Positions 37,533-46,371 of a stretch of 64,000 bases of DNA are shown here, piece after piece. The stretch comes from Brachybacterium ginsengisoli (GTDB lineage: Bacteria > Actinomycetota > Actinomycetes > Actinomycetales > Dermabacteraceae). A model generated the notes under the pieces. The model saw nothing but the letters and a program-made list of their open reading frames with translations, made no database searches and was not told where the DNA came from. The DNA lies in NCBI RefSeq assembly GCF_002407065.1, contig NZ_CP023564.1, positions 3,224,001 through 3,288,000 of the forward strand, read 5' to 3'. The translations under genes and the position numbers were made by a program. How positions within the stretch are numbered: the stretch's first letter is position 1; each line of letters starts with the position of its first letter.

Positions 37533-37653
37533 AGCCGGGCAGCTCGGCACCCCGACCTCAGGGAGAGAGCGCGGGGACGGGGCCGTTCACCACCAGTGAG
37601 CAGTCCGGCCGATCCGTCGGCGTCGTGAGTCCCGGAGCCGGCCCGCCCCGCCC

Positions 37654-38889
37654 TCACTCCGCGACGTCCGGGAACGTCCCGTCCCCCAGGTCCGGATCGG
37701 GCAGGGTGCCGCGAGGGTCCCGCAGGGTCACGCCCCGGCCGTCGAGCCGGATCCGGCGCAGCCCCTCGAGCAGCATCCGTCGGCCGAGGTCGGTGACGGA
37801 ATGGACCCGTTCGAGATCCAGCAGCACGTCGGTGGCGGGATCGGAGTCCTCGAGCAGGTCGAGCATCTCGGAGGCGGCGGTGAGCTGCACGACCCCCTCG
37901 AGGGCGACCGAGGTCGTGCCCTCGGCCGTGGACGCGCGGGCCGCGTCCTGCCGCGAGCCGTTCGGCGAGAACAGATGCATGTCCATGTCCTGGGAGAGCC
38001 GCTCGAACAGGCGCCCGCCGCGACGGCTGTTTCCCTGACGGTCCAGGCGCGGCGAGAAGGTGCCGATGCCCACGAGGTCGGGCAGGACCCCGACCATGCC
38101 GCCGGCGACGCCGCTCTTGGCGGGGATGCCGACCCGCACCAGCCAGTCCCCCGCCCCGTCGTACATCCCCGCCGACGCCATCACGGCCATGACCTGCCGT
38201 GCCGTCGCGGCGTCGAGGACCTGCTCGCCCGTGACGGGCTGGATGCCGCCGGTGGCGAGGGTCGCGGCCATCGCGGAGAGGTCCCGCACGGTCACCAGGA
38301 GGGAGCACTGCCGGGTGTAGCCCTCGACGACCGTGGGCACGTCCCCGGTGAGGATCCCGTAGCTGCGCAGCATGTGGGCGAGGGCGAGGTTGCGGTGGGC
38401 GGTCTCCAGCTCGGAGGCGCACACCGCCTCGTCGATCCGCAGCTCGCGCCCGGCGAGGCGCGAGAAGAGCTCCCGCACCCGCTCGACCCGCGCGGCCGGG
38501 TCCGCATCCTCGCCCACCAGGAGCGAGTGCACGGTGAGCGCGCCGGCGTTGATCATGGGGTTCTTGGGCCGACGGGTGTCCTGCTCGAGCGAGAGCTCGT
38601 TGAACGCCTCGCCGGAGGGCTCCACGCCCACGGCGGAGAGCACCGTCCCGGCGCCGCGGTCCATGAGCGCGGCGGCGTAGGCGAAGGGCTTGGAGATCGA
38701 CTGGATGGTGAACTCGACGTCGGCGTCGCCGGCGGCGTAGGTGCGACCGAGCGCCGTGGTCAGCGCGATGCCGAGCTGATCCGGCTCGGCCGCCGCGAGC
38801 TCGGGGATGTAGTCCGCGACCGCGCCGGCCCGGTCCTCGCGCAGCCCGTCGAGCACCTCCTCGAGGTAGTCCGGGACCGGGGACCTCAC
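37654..38889 (-). CDS. glsA: glutaminase A with C-terminal STAS domain
   Basis: The 411-residue protein uses a GTG start. Residues 1-300 are a serine-dependent beta-lactamase-like glutaminase: SISK at 64-67 holds the catalytic Ser-x-x-Lys, with KNPMINAGALTVHSL and IPAKSGVAGG further along. Residues about 310-411 form a STAS-like domain (GVVQLTAASEMLDLLEDSD; VLLDLERVHSVTDLGRRMLL), a fusion known from other actinobacterial glutaminases and thought to be regulatory. It converts glutamine to glutamate and ammonia. It overlaps the upstream GNAT gene by 4 bp. Confidence 0.93.
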   Translation of the reverse strand: MRSPVPDYLEEVLDGLREDRAGAVADYIPELAAAEPDQLGIALTTALGRTYAAGDADVEFTIQSISKPFAYAAALMDRGAGTVLSAVGVEPSGEAFNELSLEQDTRRPKNPMINAGALTVHSLLVGEDADPAARVERVRELFSRLAGRELRIDEAVCASELETAHRNLALAHMLRSYGILTGDVPTVVEGYTRQCSLLVTVRDLSAMAATLATGGIQPVTGEQVLDAATARQVMAVMASAGMYDGAGDWLVRVGIPAKSGVAGGMVGVLPDLVGIGTFSPRLDRQGNSRRGGRLFERLSQDMDMHLFSPNGSRQDAARASTAEGTTSVALEGVVQLTAASEMLDLLEDSDPATDVLLDLERVHSVTDLGRRMLLEGLRRIRLDGRGVTLRDPRGTLPDPDLGDGTFPDVAE

Positions 38890-39281
38890 AGGGCGCCCCC
38901 GTCGGCCTCGGCGCTCGCCTCGCGCACCGCCTCGAGGTGCACCGGGCGCACGCGGTCCACCGAGTCCGCGACGTCGTCATGACCGCGCAGCCAGCGCACC
39001 ACGTACGGGCAGACGGCCACGATGCGGTGCCCCTGCTCGACGCTCGTCGTGAGCGCGCCGCGGGTGAGGAGCCCTGCCAGACCCCGCCCGCCGAAGGCGT
39101 CGTCGATCACGGTGTGGTAGAAGATCCGCTGGTCCTCGCTGCTGTCGGCGGCGGAGGTGTACATCGAGAAGCCCGCCTGGCGACCGCCGACGAGGATGTC
39201 GAAGCGGTGCCGCTCGGGGTTGTCGCACACCTCGACCGTCTCGTCGTCGGCGAGTTCTGCGGGGGTGGTGCCGTCGGTCAT
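38886..39281 (-). CDS. GCN5-related N-acetyltransferase, YidJ/CG-type
   Basis: The 131-residue protein is read from ATG 39281 with a GAGAGGAA ribosome site. It has the compact acetyltransferase core of the Acetyltransf_CG group (FDILVGGRQAGFSMYTSA; VIDDAFGGRGLAGLLTRGAL; VAVCPYVVRWL). The stop overlaps the glutaminase start. The 153 bp between this gene and the VOC gene show Pro/Arg-rich reading only and no supported feature. Confidence 0.88.
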   Translation of the reverse strand: MTDGTTPAELADDETVEVCDNPERHRFDILVGGRQAGFSMYTSAADSSEDQRIFYHTVIDDAFGGRGLAGLLTRGALTTSVEQGHRIVAVCPYVVRWLRGHDDVADSVDRVRPVHLEAVREASAEADGGAL

Positions 39282-39434
39282 CACGGTTCCTCTCGTCGGG
39301 GGCGCCGCTCGGTCAGCGGGCACCGTGTCCGGGGGTCTCCTGATCGTAGGCGTCCTCGAGCTCGACCGGCGGGTTCCCGCGGATCCCGCCCGGCGGGGTC
39401 CTGCCGATCCCGCCCGGCCGCTGGCGACGGCGGC

Positions 39435-39896
39435 TCACCGCGGCCGCTGGTCGTCCGTCGCGAACCCCGTGCGCCCCTCGCGCTCCTCGAGCGTCTCGAG
39501 CTCCTGGAAGAACGTCACCTGCCATCCTGCCGGTCCCTGGATCCTGGCGTTGAGCGTGCGGAACGGGGTGCGGGTGGGCGGCGCGAGCAGCTCCGCGCCG
39601 TGCGCGGCGGCGGCGTCGACGGCCTGCTCGGTGTCCTGGACCTCGAGGGCGAGGCGGAGCGTCGGCCCCTCCGTGGCCGGCGCGTTCTCGACCTCGTCGA
39701 TCGTCCGCGCATGCGCGGGGCTCGCGAGCTCGAGGGTCGCGATCCCGGCGTGCAGGATCGCCACCCGGTCCTCTCCCTCGGTCGCGAAGGCGGCCTGCTC
39801 GGGCATGCCGAGCACGTCGCGGTAGAACCGCAGGGCCTCGTCGAAGTCGTCGGTCTCGATGATCAGTCGCAGCTGGCGGGGAGCGTTCGTCGTCAT
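39435..39896 (-). CDS. VOC (glyoxalase/bleomycin-resistance fold) family protein
   Basis: The 153-residue protein is read from ATG 39896 (MTTNAPRQLRLIIETDDFDE). ALRFYRDVLGMPEQAAF and the C-terminal GPAGWQVTFFQELE show the paired beta-alpha-beta VOC fold. Metal ligands are not obvious. The function is unknown. A decayed copy of its first 80-95 bp is found at 15681-15775. Confidence 0.88.
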   Translation of the reverse strand: MTTNAPRQLRLIIETDDFDEALRFYRDVLGMPEQAAFATEGEDRVAILHAGIATLELASPAHARTIDEVENAPATEGPTLRLALEVQDTEQAVDAAAAHGAELLAPPTRTPFRTLNARIQGPAGWQVTFFQELETLEEREGRTGFATDDQRPR

Positions 39897-39948
39897 GGGG
39901 TCCATCCTCGCCGCTGGCGGGCGGATGCGGGGCGCGCGGGCCGATCGC

Positions 39949-40455
39949 TCAGCGGTCCGCGAGGCTCCGGCTCAGCCACCGGCACTCGTCCGCGACGTGA
40001 TGCTCCTGATGGTTCTCGTCCACCCAGGTGTAGCGGTCGGTGTACGTCGTCCCCGTCTCCTGGTACCCGAGGCGCAGGTAGAGGGCGCGCGCTCGCGGGT
40101 CGTGCACGCCCAGTCCGATCGACCCGCAGCCGCGGCCCCGCGCCGCGTCCTCGACCGCCCGGATCAGCGCGGTGCCGATCCCCTGGGACTGCATGCTCTC
40201 GGGCAGCACCTGCAGACCGTTGATCTCGGGCTCGCGCGGGACCGACGGCTCGGCGCAGCCGTCCCATCGCACCTCGCAGGAGCCGACGAGCTCGCCGGTG
40301 CCGTGGAGGGTCGCCAGGAAGTACGTGCTGGTCCCCGCGAGCTGGCGCCCGAAGCGCCGCTCATGCGTGCGGGTGTTCCCCGTGGGGTCCCACGCCTCGA
40401 GCGCGGAGAGGTCCTCGGTGGTGCACGGCCGGATGACGAGGTGGTGGCGGGTCAT
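39949..40455 (-). CDS. GNAT family N-acetyltransferase
   Basis: The 168-residue protein is read from ATG 40455 (MTRHHLVIRPCTTEDLSALE). The acetyl-CoA motif is in QVLPESMQSQGIGTALIRAV near residues 95-115, and HDPRARALYLRLGYQETGTT is the typical motif B region. The C-terminus (WVDENHQEHHVADECRWLSR) is duplicated in degraded form at 37461-37532. Confidence 0.9.
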   Translation of the reverse strand: MTRHHLVIRPCTTEDLSALEAWDPTGNTRTHERRFGRQLAGTSTYFLATLHGTGELVGSCEVRWDGCAEPSVPREPEINGLQVLPESMQSQGIGTALIRAVEDAARGRGCGSIGLGVHDPRARALYLRLGYQETGTTYTDRYTWVDENHQEHHVADECRWLSRSLADR

Positions 40456-40600
40456 GCTCCGATCCTCCACCGAGCAGCTCCGCAGCGAAAGGGGGGACGG
40501 CGTCGTCGGTCCTCGGTGCGCTCTCCATCGGCGAGAGGCTCGCGGGCCATGCTCTATGGTCAGAGGCCAGGGGGCCATCCGGTGCCCGGAACGGACACGT

Positions 40601-41773
40601 GTGCAGCCCTCCCAGAACGACCACGAAGGATCATCGACCGACACCCCTCTCACGCTCGGACTGATCGGGTCCTCCCGCAAGCCGGATGAGCGCCGGGTGC
40701 CGGTGCATCCCGCCCATCTCGAGCGCATCCCCGAGCGTCTGCGCCGCCGCCTGCTCGTCGAGAAGGGCTACGGGCTCCCCTTCGGTGCCTCCGACACGGA
40801 GATCGCCGCGCTGGTGGGCGGCGTGGGCACCCGCGCCGAGGTGTTCGAGGCAGCCGACGTGCTCGTGCTGCCCAAGCCGCAGCTCGAGGACGTCCGCGCG
40901 ATGCGCGAGGGGCAGACCCTCTGGGGCTGGCCGCACTGCGTGCAGGACCGTGAGCTCACCCAGCTGGCGATCGACAAGCGCCTCACGCTCATCGCGTTCG
41001 AGGCGATGAACCACTGGGGCCCCGACGGCTCCTTCGCGTTGCACGTGTTCCACGCGAACAACGAGCTGGCGGGCTACTGCTCGGTGCTCCATGCCCTCCA
41101 GCTGCGCGGCACGACGGGGAACTACGGTCGGCGCCTCACCGCCACGGTGATCGGCTTCGGCGCCACCGCGCGCGGCGCGATCACTGCGCTCAGCGCGCAT
41201 GGCATCTCTCGCGTCCGGGTGCTGACCAATCGGGCGGTCGCCGCGGTCGGCTCCCCGATCCACTCGGTGGAGATCGTCCAGTTCGGCCATGAGGAGGGCC
41301 CGTACCTGAGCGAGGTCATCACCGAGGACGGGCCGGTGCCCCTGGCACCGTTCCTCGCCGAGAGCGATGTGGTGGTCAACTGCACCCTGCAGGATCCCAA
41401 CGCCCCGCTGCTGTACCTGCGCGAGAGCGATCTGCCGACGTTCCACCCCGGGAGCCTGATCGTCGATGTCTCCTGTGACGAGGGGATGGGGTTCTCGTGG
41501 GCGCGCCCCACCTCCTTCGAGGCTCCGATGATCACTCTGGACAACGACGTCCACTACTACGCGGTGGACCACAGCCCCTCGTACCTGTGGAACTCCGCGA
41601 GCTGGGAGAACAGCTCAGCGCTGCTCCCCTTCCTGGAGACCGTGATGTCGGGGCCGGCGGCCTGGGCCGCCGAGCACGTCATCGAGAACGCGATCGAGAT
41701 CCAGGACGGCGTGATCCGGAACCCCGCGATCCTCGAGTTCCAGGCACGGGAGAGCACCTACCCCCACCGGTGA
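40601..41773 (+). CDS. N5-(carboxyethyl)ornithine synthase-like / alanine-dehydrogenase-fold protein
   Basis: The approximately 390-residue protein starts at GTG 40601 here; ATG 40556 is an alternative and neither has a strong ribosome site. The N-terminal GSSRKPDERRVPVHPAHLER and the EAMNHWG segment resemble N5-(carboxyethyl)ornithine synthase and alanine dehydrogenase. A Rossmann segment (VIGFGATARGAITALSAHGI) lies near residue 185. It would condense pyruvate with an amino acid side-chain amine using NADPH, if the assignment is right. It is convergent with the sulfatase at 41679. Confidence 0.82.
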   Translation: MQPSQNDHEGSSTDTPLTLGLIGSSRKPDERRVPVHPAHLERIPERLRRRLLVEKGYGLPFGASDTEIAALVGGVGTRAEVFEAADVLVLPKPQLEDVRAMREGQTLWGWPHCVQDRELTQLAIDKRLTLIAFEAMNHWGPDGSFALHVFHANNELAGYCSVLHALQLRGTTGNYGRRLTATVIGFGATARGAITALSAHGISRVRVLTNRAVAAVGSPIHSVEIVQFGHEEGPYLSEVITEDGPVPLAPFLAESDVVVNCTLQDPNAPLLYLRESDLPTFHPGSLIVDVSCDEGMGFSWARPTSFEAPMITLDNDVHYYAVDHSPSYLWNSASWENSSALLPFLETVMSGPAAWAAEHVIENAIEIQDGVIRNPAILEFQARESTYPHR

Positions 41774-43148
41774 CGGGCGGGCCGGCCCCGTCGGCCAGCC
41801 ACTCACCACGGCGCCAGCTGCACGCCGCGCCGGTCCTCGACCCCCGCGAGCACATCGAGCATCCGCTCGGCGAGCGCGAGGCGCACCTCGCGGTGCTCGG
41901 CGCGCCGTGGTGGGCGATGAGCTTCCAGTGGTCGTGGCGCAGCATCGTCAGGTGCGCCCCGGGGTTCGCGGGGTCGCCGCTGGAGCGGTACTGGCAGAGC
42001 GCCCAGTCCCTCCACTCCACGTCCTCGCCGCGCAGCAGAGGCAACAGGCTCTCCCCCTGGTAGGAGTGGGGACGCTCGATCCCTGCGGCCTCGAGGAAGG
42101 TGGGGGCGAGGTCCACCCACTGCACGAGCTCGCTGCGGCGCAGGCCCGCGGGGACCACGCCGGGCCAGCGGACGATCAGCGGCACGCGCACGGAGCAGTC
42201 GTAGAGGAACGGGCCCTTGCGCAGCAGCTGGTGGTCGCCGAGCAGCTCGCCGTGGTCGCTCGTGAACACCACGATCGTGCTCTCGGCGAGCCCCTCCTCC
42301 TCCAGCGCGGCGAGGATCCGGCCCACCTCGTCGTCCACGAGGCTCACCATCGCGTAGTAGGCGCGGCGCACCTCGTCGAGCCCTGCCTCGTCGAGGTCGG
42401 TGAAGCTGGGCATCCCGCCCCCGCCGTGCCGGGAGGTCCACCGCTGGATCTCCGGCTTGTCCTCGAGCTCGCCCTCGCGGGTGTTCACGGGCGGGAGCTC
42501 CACATCGTCATAGCGGCGCATGTACTCCTCCGGCGCCCCGAAGCCGTGGTGGGGGTCAAAGAAGTTCGCCACGAAGAAGAACGGCTCGTCCCTGCGGCGG
42601 TCCGTGGTCAGGAAGGAGATCGTCTCCTCCGCGATCCAGTGGCTGTAGTGGGCCTTCGTGGGCATCGTGTCGAAGCTGCCGTTGGTGCCGAACGCGTTCT
42701 CGTACAGCTCGGGGAACGACGCCCGCAGCCAGCGGTGGTAGACGTTCTCGCTGGAGCCCGGGTACGGGTCGTGCGCCCAGCGGAACACCCGGAACCCGTC
42801 GTCCAGCCGCGGCTCGGTGCGGCCGTGGAAGCAGGAATGGAGGTGGAACTTGCCCACCAGGCCGCAGTCGTACCCGGCCTCGGCGAGGTCCTTCGAGAAC
42901 ACGCGGGTGCCCGGGTCGATGTCCACGCCGTTCTCGTACAGCCCGTGGGTGGAGACGTAGGTGCTGGTCATGAGGCTCGCCCGCGAGGGCGAGCACACCG
43001 GGTTCTGCACGTAGCAGTTCTCGAACAGGGCGCCCTCGACGGCGAGCCGGTCCACGTGCGGGGTGCTCACCGCCGGGTTCCCGGCGGCGGCGACCATGTC
43101 GTAGCGCTGCTGGTCGGTGGAGAGGAGGAGGATGTTCGGTCGATTCAT
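41679..43148 (-). CDS. sulfatase with out-of-frame C-terminal deletion (probable pseudogene)
   Basis: The first ~420 residues are a normal type I sulfatase: N-terminal NILLLSTDQQRYD, formylglycine site Cys52 in VCSPSRAS, and metal and substrate residues in VFTSDHGELLGDH. After HHGAPST near 41890 the frame changes. The expected C-terminus (EVRLALAERMLDVLAGVEDR and a tail ending LAPW at 41803) is present in another frame, and the usual ELYDL-type segment is missing. The open frame instead runs on to 41679 as Arg/Ser-rich sequence antisense to the neighbouring gene. A short deletion or sequencing error near 41885-41892 explains this. It is third after the regulator in the GH51 operon. Confidence 0.8.
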   Translation of the reverse strand: MNRPNILLLSTDQQRYDMVAAAGNPAVSTPHVDRLAVEGALFENCYVQNPVCSPSRASLMTSTYVSTHGLYENGVDIDPGTRVFSKDLAEAGYDCGLVGKFHLHSCFHGRTEPRLDDGFRVFRWAHDPYPGSSENVYHRWLRASFPELYENAFGTNGSFDTMPTKAHYSHWIAEETISFLTTDRRRDEPFFFVANFFDPHHGFGAPEEYMRRYDDVELPPVNTREGELEDKPEIQRWTSRHGGGGMPSFTDLDEAGLDEVRRAYYAMVSLVDDEVGRILAALEEEGLAESTIVVFTSDHGELLGDHQLLRKGPFLYDCSVRVPLIVRWPGVVPAGLRRSELVQWVDLAPTFLEAAGIERPHSYQGESLLPLLRGEDVEWRDWALCQYRSSGDPANPGAHLTMLRHDHWKLIAHHGAPSTARCASRSPSGCSMCSRGSRTGAACSWRRGEWLADGAGPPVTGGGRCSPVPGTRGSRGSGSRRPGSRSRSR

Positions 43149-43222
43149 CGGGGTCCCTTCTGGGGGCGTGCACGAATGGCCGTCAATGGAGTCCAGCGCC
43201 TCGGCCCGACGGACGACCTCCG

Positions 43223-44851
43223 TCAGAGCTCGAACGTCAGCAACGTGACGCTGTGCGCGGGGAAGGTGTGCTCCCCGTCCTCGAGCGCGACGGTGCCGAG
43301 GTCGCGCAGCGCGCAGCTCTCCGGATCGCTCAGCGTGTTGGTCTGGAAAAGGTCCGTGGCGTCCGCTCCGAGGACGTGGCAGGTCGCCGCGCCCGGCAGC
43401 GCACCCTCGGGCCCGGCCAGGCGTGCGGTGATCGGCTCCGTGGCGGAGCGGTTGATGGTCGCGACGGTGAGGGTGCGGCCGTCGTGGGAGACCGAGGCGC
43501 TCACATCGAGCAGGCTCACCGCGGTGGGGCGGGTGGCGCGCGGGTAGCCGCGGGCGTCCTGATGGGCGGAGCCCTGCCGCACCTGGCGCCAGGTCGCCGG
43601 GGCGGTCACGTCGGCCCGCACCGCGAGGGGCTGGAAGAGGTTCTGGTAGAGGTTCCAGATGTGGAACACGGGCGTGCGGAGCACCCCCTCCGGGCGCACC
43701 TGCAGGATGCCGTTGGCGTTGATGAGGTTCACGGCGCTCGCCATGCTCACCGGCACGTCGTGCCCGGTCGCCCGGTGGATCGCGTGGAAGACCCCGGAGT
43801 ACATGAGCGCGTCGGCAAGGGTGCGGGTGCTGTGGCGGTTGACCTCCTTGCGGTCCTCCACGGCGCCGGTGCCGCTGGGCTCGAAGCCGCCGTCCGCGGC
43901 GGGGACCGGCTCGCCGAGCTCCACGGACTGCATGTGCCGGTTGTTCCACTCGTCCATCGCGATCGACGGCACGGACTCCAGGTGGGCCCGCTCCGCGGCG
44001 AACAGGATCTCGTCGGCGTACGCGGAGATCGTCTGCTCGAAGTACACCGACTGCGAGACCACGTCCTCGAACTCCGCGGCCGACGGGTCGGTGAGGTGGT
44101 GGTCCAGGCCGTACAGGTGCAGCGAGACCGCGTCGACGCGGTCGCCGATGCCGGCGATGAGCGTGTCGGTGTAGGACTCCCGCTCCCAGCCGCAGGCGAT
44201 GATCTTCAGGCCCGGGTCGACCTGGCGCATGAAGCGCACGTGCTCGCGGACGTCGGCCACGTACTGCTCGACGCTGCGATGCCCCATCTGCCAGGGACCG
44301 TAGACCTCGTTGCCCACGCCCCACCAGCGCACGTCGTACGGATCGGCATGCCCGTCGGCCGCCCGCAGGGCCGTCATCTCGGTGTCGCCGGCGTAGTTGG
44401 TGTACTCCACCCAGCGCACGGCGTCGTCCACGCTGCGGGCGCTGTGATGGAGGTAGGCCGCGGTGGGCGAGGCGTCGGTGCGCACCGCCTCGATCCAGGC
44501 GAGGAACTCCGGGGTGCCGAAGCGGTTGGTCTCCTCGGAGCCCCAGGCGAGCTCCAGACGACGCGGCCGCTGGTCTCGGGGGCCGATCCCGTCCCGCCAC
44601 CAGTAGGCGGAGGTGAAGTTGCCGCCCGGCCAGCGCACCACGGGCAGTCCCAGCTCGCGGCACGCCTCGATGACGTCGGCCCGGCAGCCGTCCAGGGCGC
44701 CCTGGCCGGTGATCGAGAGCGGGGAGGACTCGTCGAACACGCCGCCCTCGATGTTGCCGAAGAACGCGGACTCGAGGAAGTGGCCGTAGACGTTGCGGTC
44801 CACCTCGGCGCGCTCGGCGGTGGAGATCGTGATGGTCGCCCGCTGGGTCAT
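43223..44851 (-). CDS. alpha-L-arabinofuranosidase, GH51 family
   Basis: The 542-residue protein begins with the GH51 hallmark VYGHFLESAFFGNIEGGVFD. The acid/base glutamate is Glu182 in GVGNEVYG and the nucleophile Glu301 in AMDEWNN. A C-terminal beta-sandwich follows. No signal peptide is present, so it acts in the cytoplasm on imported arabino-oligosaccharides. The ATG overlaps the stop of the upstream sulfatase gene by 4 bp, coupling desulfation and arabinose release. Confidence 0.93.
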   Translation of the reverse strand: MTQRATITISTAERAEVDRNVYGHFLESAFFGNIEGGVFDESSPLSITGQGALDGCRADVIEACRELGLPVVRWPGGNFTSAYWWRDGIGPRDQRPRRLELAWGSEETNRFGTPEFLAWIEAVRTDASPTAAYLHHSARSVDDAVRWVEYTNYAGDTEMTALRAADGHADPYDVRWWGVGNEVYGPWQMGHRSVEQYVADVREHVRFMRQVDPGLKIIACGWERESYTDTLIAGIGDRVDAVSLHLYGLDHHLTDPSAAEFEDVVSQSVYFEQTISAYADEILFAAERAHLESVPSIAMDEWNNRHMQSVELGEPVPAADGGFEPSGTGAVEDRKEVNRHSTRTLADALMYSGVFHAIHRATGHDVPVSMASAVNLINANGILQVRPEGVLRTPVFHIWNLYQNLFQPLAVRADVTAPATWRQVRQGSAHQDARGYPRATRPTAVSLLDVSASVSHDGRTLTVATINRSATEPITARLAGPEGALPGAATCHVLGADATDLFQTNTLSDPESCALRDLGTVALEDGEHTFPAHSVTLLTFEL

Positions 44852-46371
44852 GAGAGTGCTCCTGGGGGTGTGGTCTGCGGGTAGGTGGCCTCGTCGAGAC
44901 CACTCAGCATCGGGTCGTAGGAGACCTCCCCGATGTCGTGCATCGAGGTCATCCAGTGGAAGAAGTTGTCGCCCCGCTCGGCCAGCAGCTCGTACAACCG
45001 GCGCGACATCCGCCGACGTACGTCCGCCAGCTCCGGGTCCTGGTAGCGGTTGCGCATCTCGTCGGGATCGTTGGCGAGGTCGTACAGCTCGCTGACCGAT
45101 TCCGGGTTCACCACCAGCTTGTAGCGGTCGGTGCGCAGCATCCGCTGCGGGTAGGGGAAGTGGTGGCCGTGGTACTCGCAGACGATGTCCTCCTGCCAGG
45201 GCACCTCGTCGCGGGTGGCCAGCGGCAGCAGGCTGCGGGAGTCGACGGCGAGGGAGGGATCCAGGCCCGCGAGATCCAGGAAGGTGGCGGTGCAGTCCAG
45301 CAGGCTCACGAACTCGTCGCGCACGATCCCGGGCTCCTGCCCCGGGACCCGCAGGATCCCGGCGGTGCGGTAGATGTCCTCGTACATCGCCGGGCCTTTG
45401 TCATGCAGCCGGTGCGAGCCGGTGAACTCGCCGTGGTCGGAGGTGATCACCACGGCGGTGTCCTCGACCAGGCCCAGGCGCTCCATCGCTTCCATCACCC
45501 GACCCATCTCGTGGTCGATCAGGGCGACGTAGCCGTAATAGACGGCGATCAGCTTCCGGGAGGTCTCCCGAGGCATGGTGTCGAAGGCCCAGTGCGCCGA
45601 GTAGTTCGCCTGCACCGGCGGCTTCCCGTCGAAGGTCTCCTCGACCGAGGCGGGCAGCTGCACGTCCCGGGCGTCGACCAGGTCGAAGTACTCGTCCGGG
45701 AGAATGTAGGGCAGGTGCGGCCCGAAGAAGTTCAGCTGCAGGTAGAAGGGATCGTCCGTACGTTCCTGGTCCCCGGCGTAGCGCTCCAGCAGCTCGATGG
45801 TGCGGGTGGCGAGGTAGTGCTCGAACGTCGCCTCGAGGGGCTGGTGCAGCCGGGCGGCGAGCAGGTTGCCCGGGCCGCCGTTGGGCAGGGTGCCGCGGAT
45901 CCGGTCGCTGATCGCGTAGGGCGGGAGGTCGTGCTCGGCCAGGTAGGCGAGGTAGTCGGGGGCCTCGACGGGGTTGTGCCAGGCGTCCCCCGGCAGGTCC
46001 GGTCCGTCGAAGCCGAAGCTCGCCGCCGTCCGCTCGTGGCCCGCATGCCACTTGCCGACCAGGCCCGTGCGGTACCCGGCTTCCTGGAGCGCCGCGGGGA
46101 AGGTGAAGGTGTCCTCGGCGAGGTCCTCTAGGTAGCCGACGTTGCGCTCGTGGTTGGCCAGCACCTTGTGCCGGAAGGGCGCCATGCCGGTGAGCAGGCT
46201 CGCGCGGGCCGGGGTGCAGATCGCAGTGGGCGTGTACCAGCGGTCGAAGCGGGTCCCGGTGCGCGCGATCTCGTCGGCGACGGGGGTGAGGCTGCATCGG
46301 TTGCCGTAGGCGCCGAAGGTGTCGGCCCGGTGCTGGTCGGTCATGAGCAGGAGGATGTTCGGGCGGGTCAT
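44848..46371 (-). CDS. type I sulfatase
   Basis: The 507-residue protein begins MTRPNILLLMTDQHRADTFG. The formylglycine precursor is Cys52 in ICTPARASLLTG, the C-x-P-x-R motif. VVITSDHGEFTGSH supplies metal ligands, and the C-terminal SELYDLANDPDEMRNRYQDP subdomain is intact, unlike its neighbour. No signal peptide is seen, so it is probably cytoplasmic. It overlaps the ROK gene and the GH51 gene by 4 bp each. A formylglycine-generating enzyme is needed but not present in the window. Confidence 0.93.
   Translation of the reverse strand: MTRPNILLLMTDQHRADTFGAYGNRCSLTPVADEIARTGTRFDRWYTPTAICTPARASLLTGMAPFRHKVLANHERNVGYLEDLAEDTFTFPAALQEAGYRTGLVGKWHAGHERTAASFGFDGPDLPGDAWHNPVEAPDYLAYLAEHDLPPYAISDRIRGTLPNGGPGNLLAARLHQPLEATFEHYLATRTIELLERYAGDQERTDDPFYLQLNFFGPHLPYILPDEYFDLVDARDVQLPASVEETFDGKPPVQANYSAHWAFDTMPRETSRKLIAVYYGYVALIDHEMGRVMEAMERLGLVEDTAVVITSDHGEFTGSHRLHDKGPAMYEDIYRTAGILRVPGQEPGIVRDEFVSLLDCTATFLDLAGLDPSLAVDSRSLLPLATRDEVPWQEDIVCEYHGHHFPYPQRMLRTDRYKLVVNPESVSELYDLANDPDEMRNRYQDPELADVRRRMSRRLYELLAERGDNFFHWMTSMHDIGEVSYDPMLSGLDEATYPQTTPPGALS

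Noticed and set aside
41679-44903. Single 1074-residue minus-strand reading frame spanning a sulfatase and the GH51 region
   Set aside because: The 5' part is antiframe to the GH51 gene; only the part from ATG 43148 is a real sulfatase.
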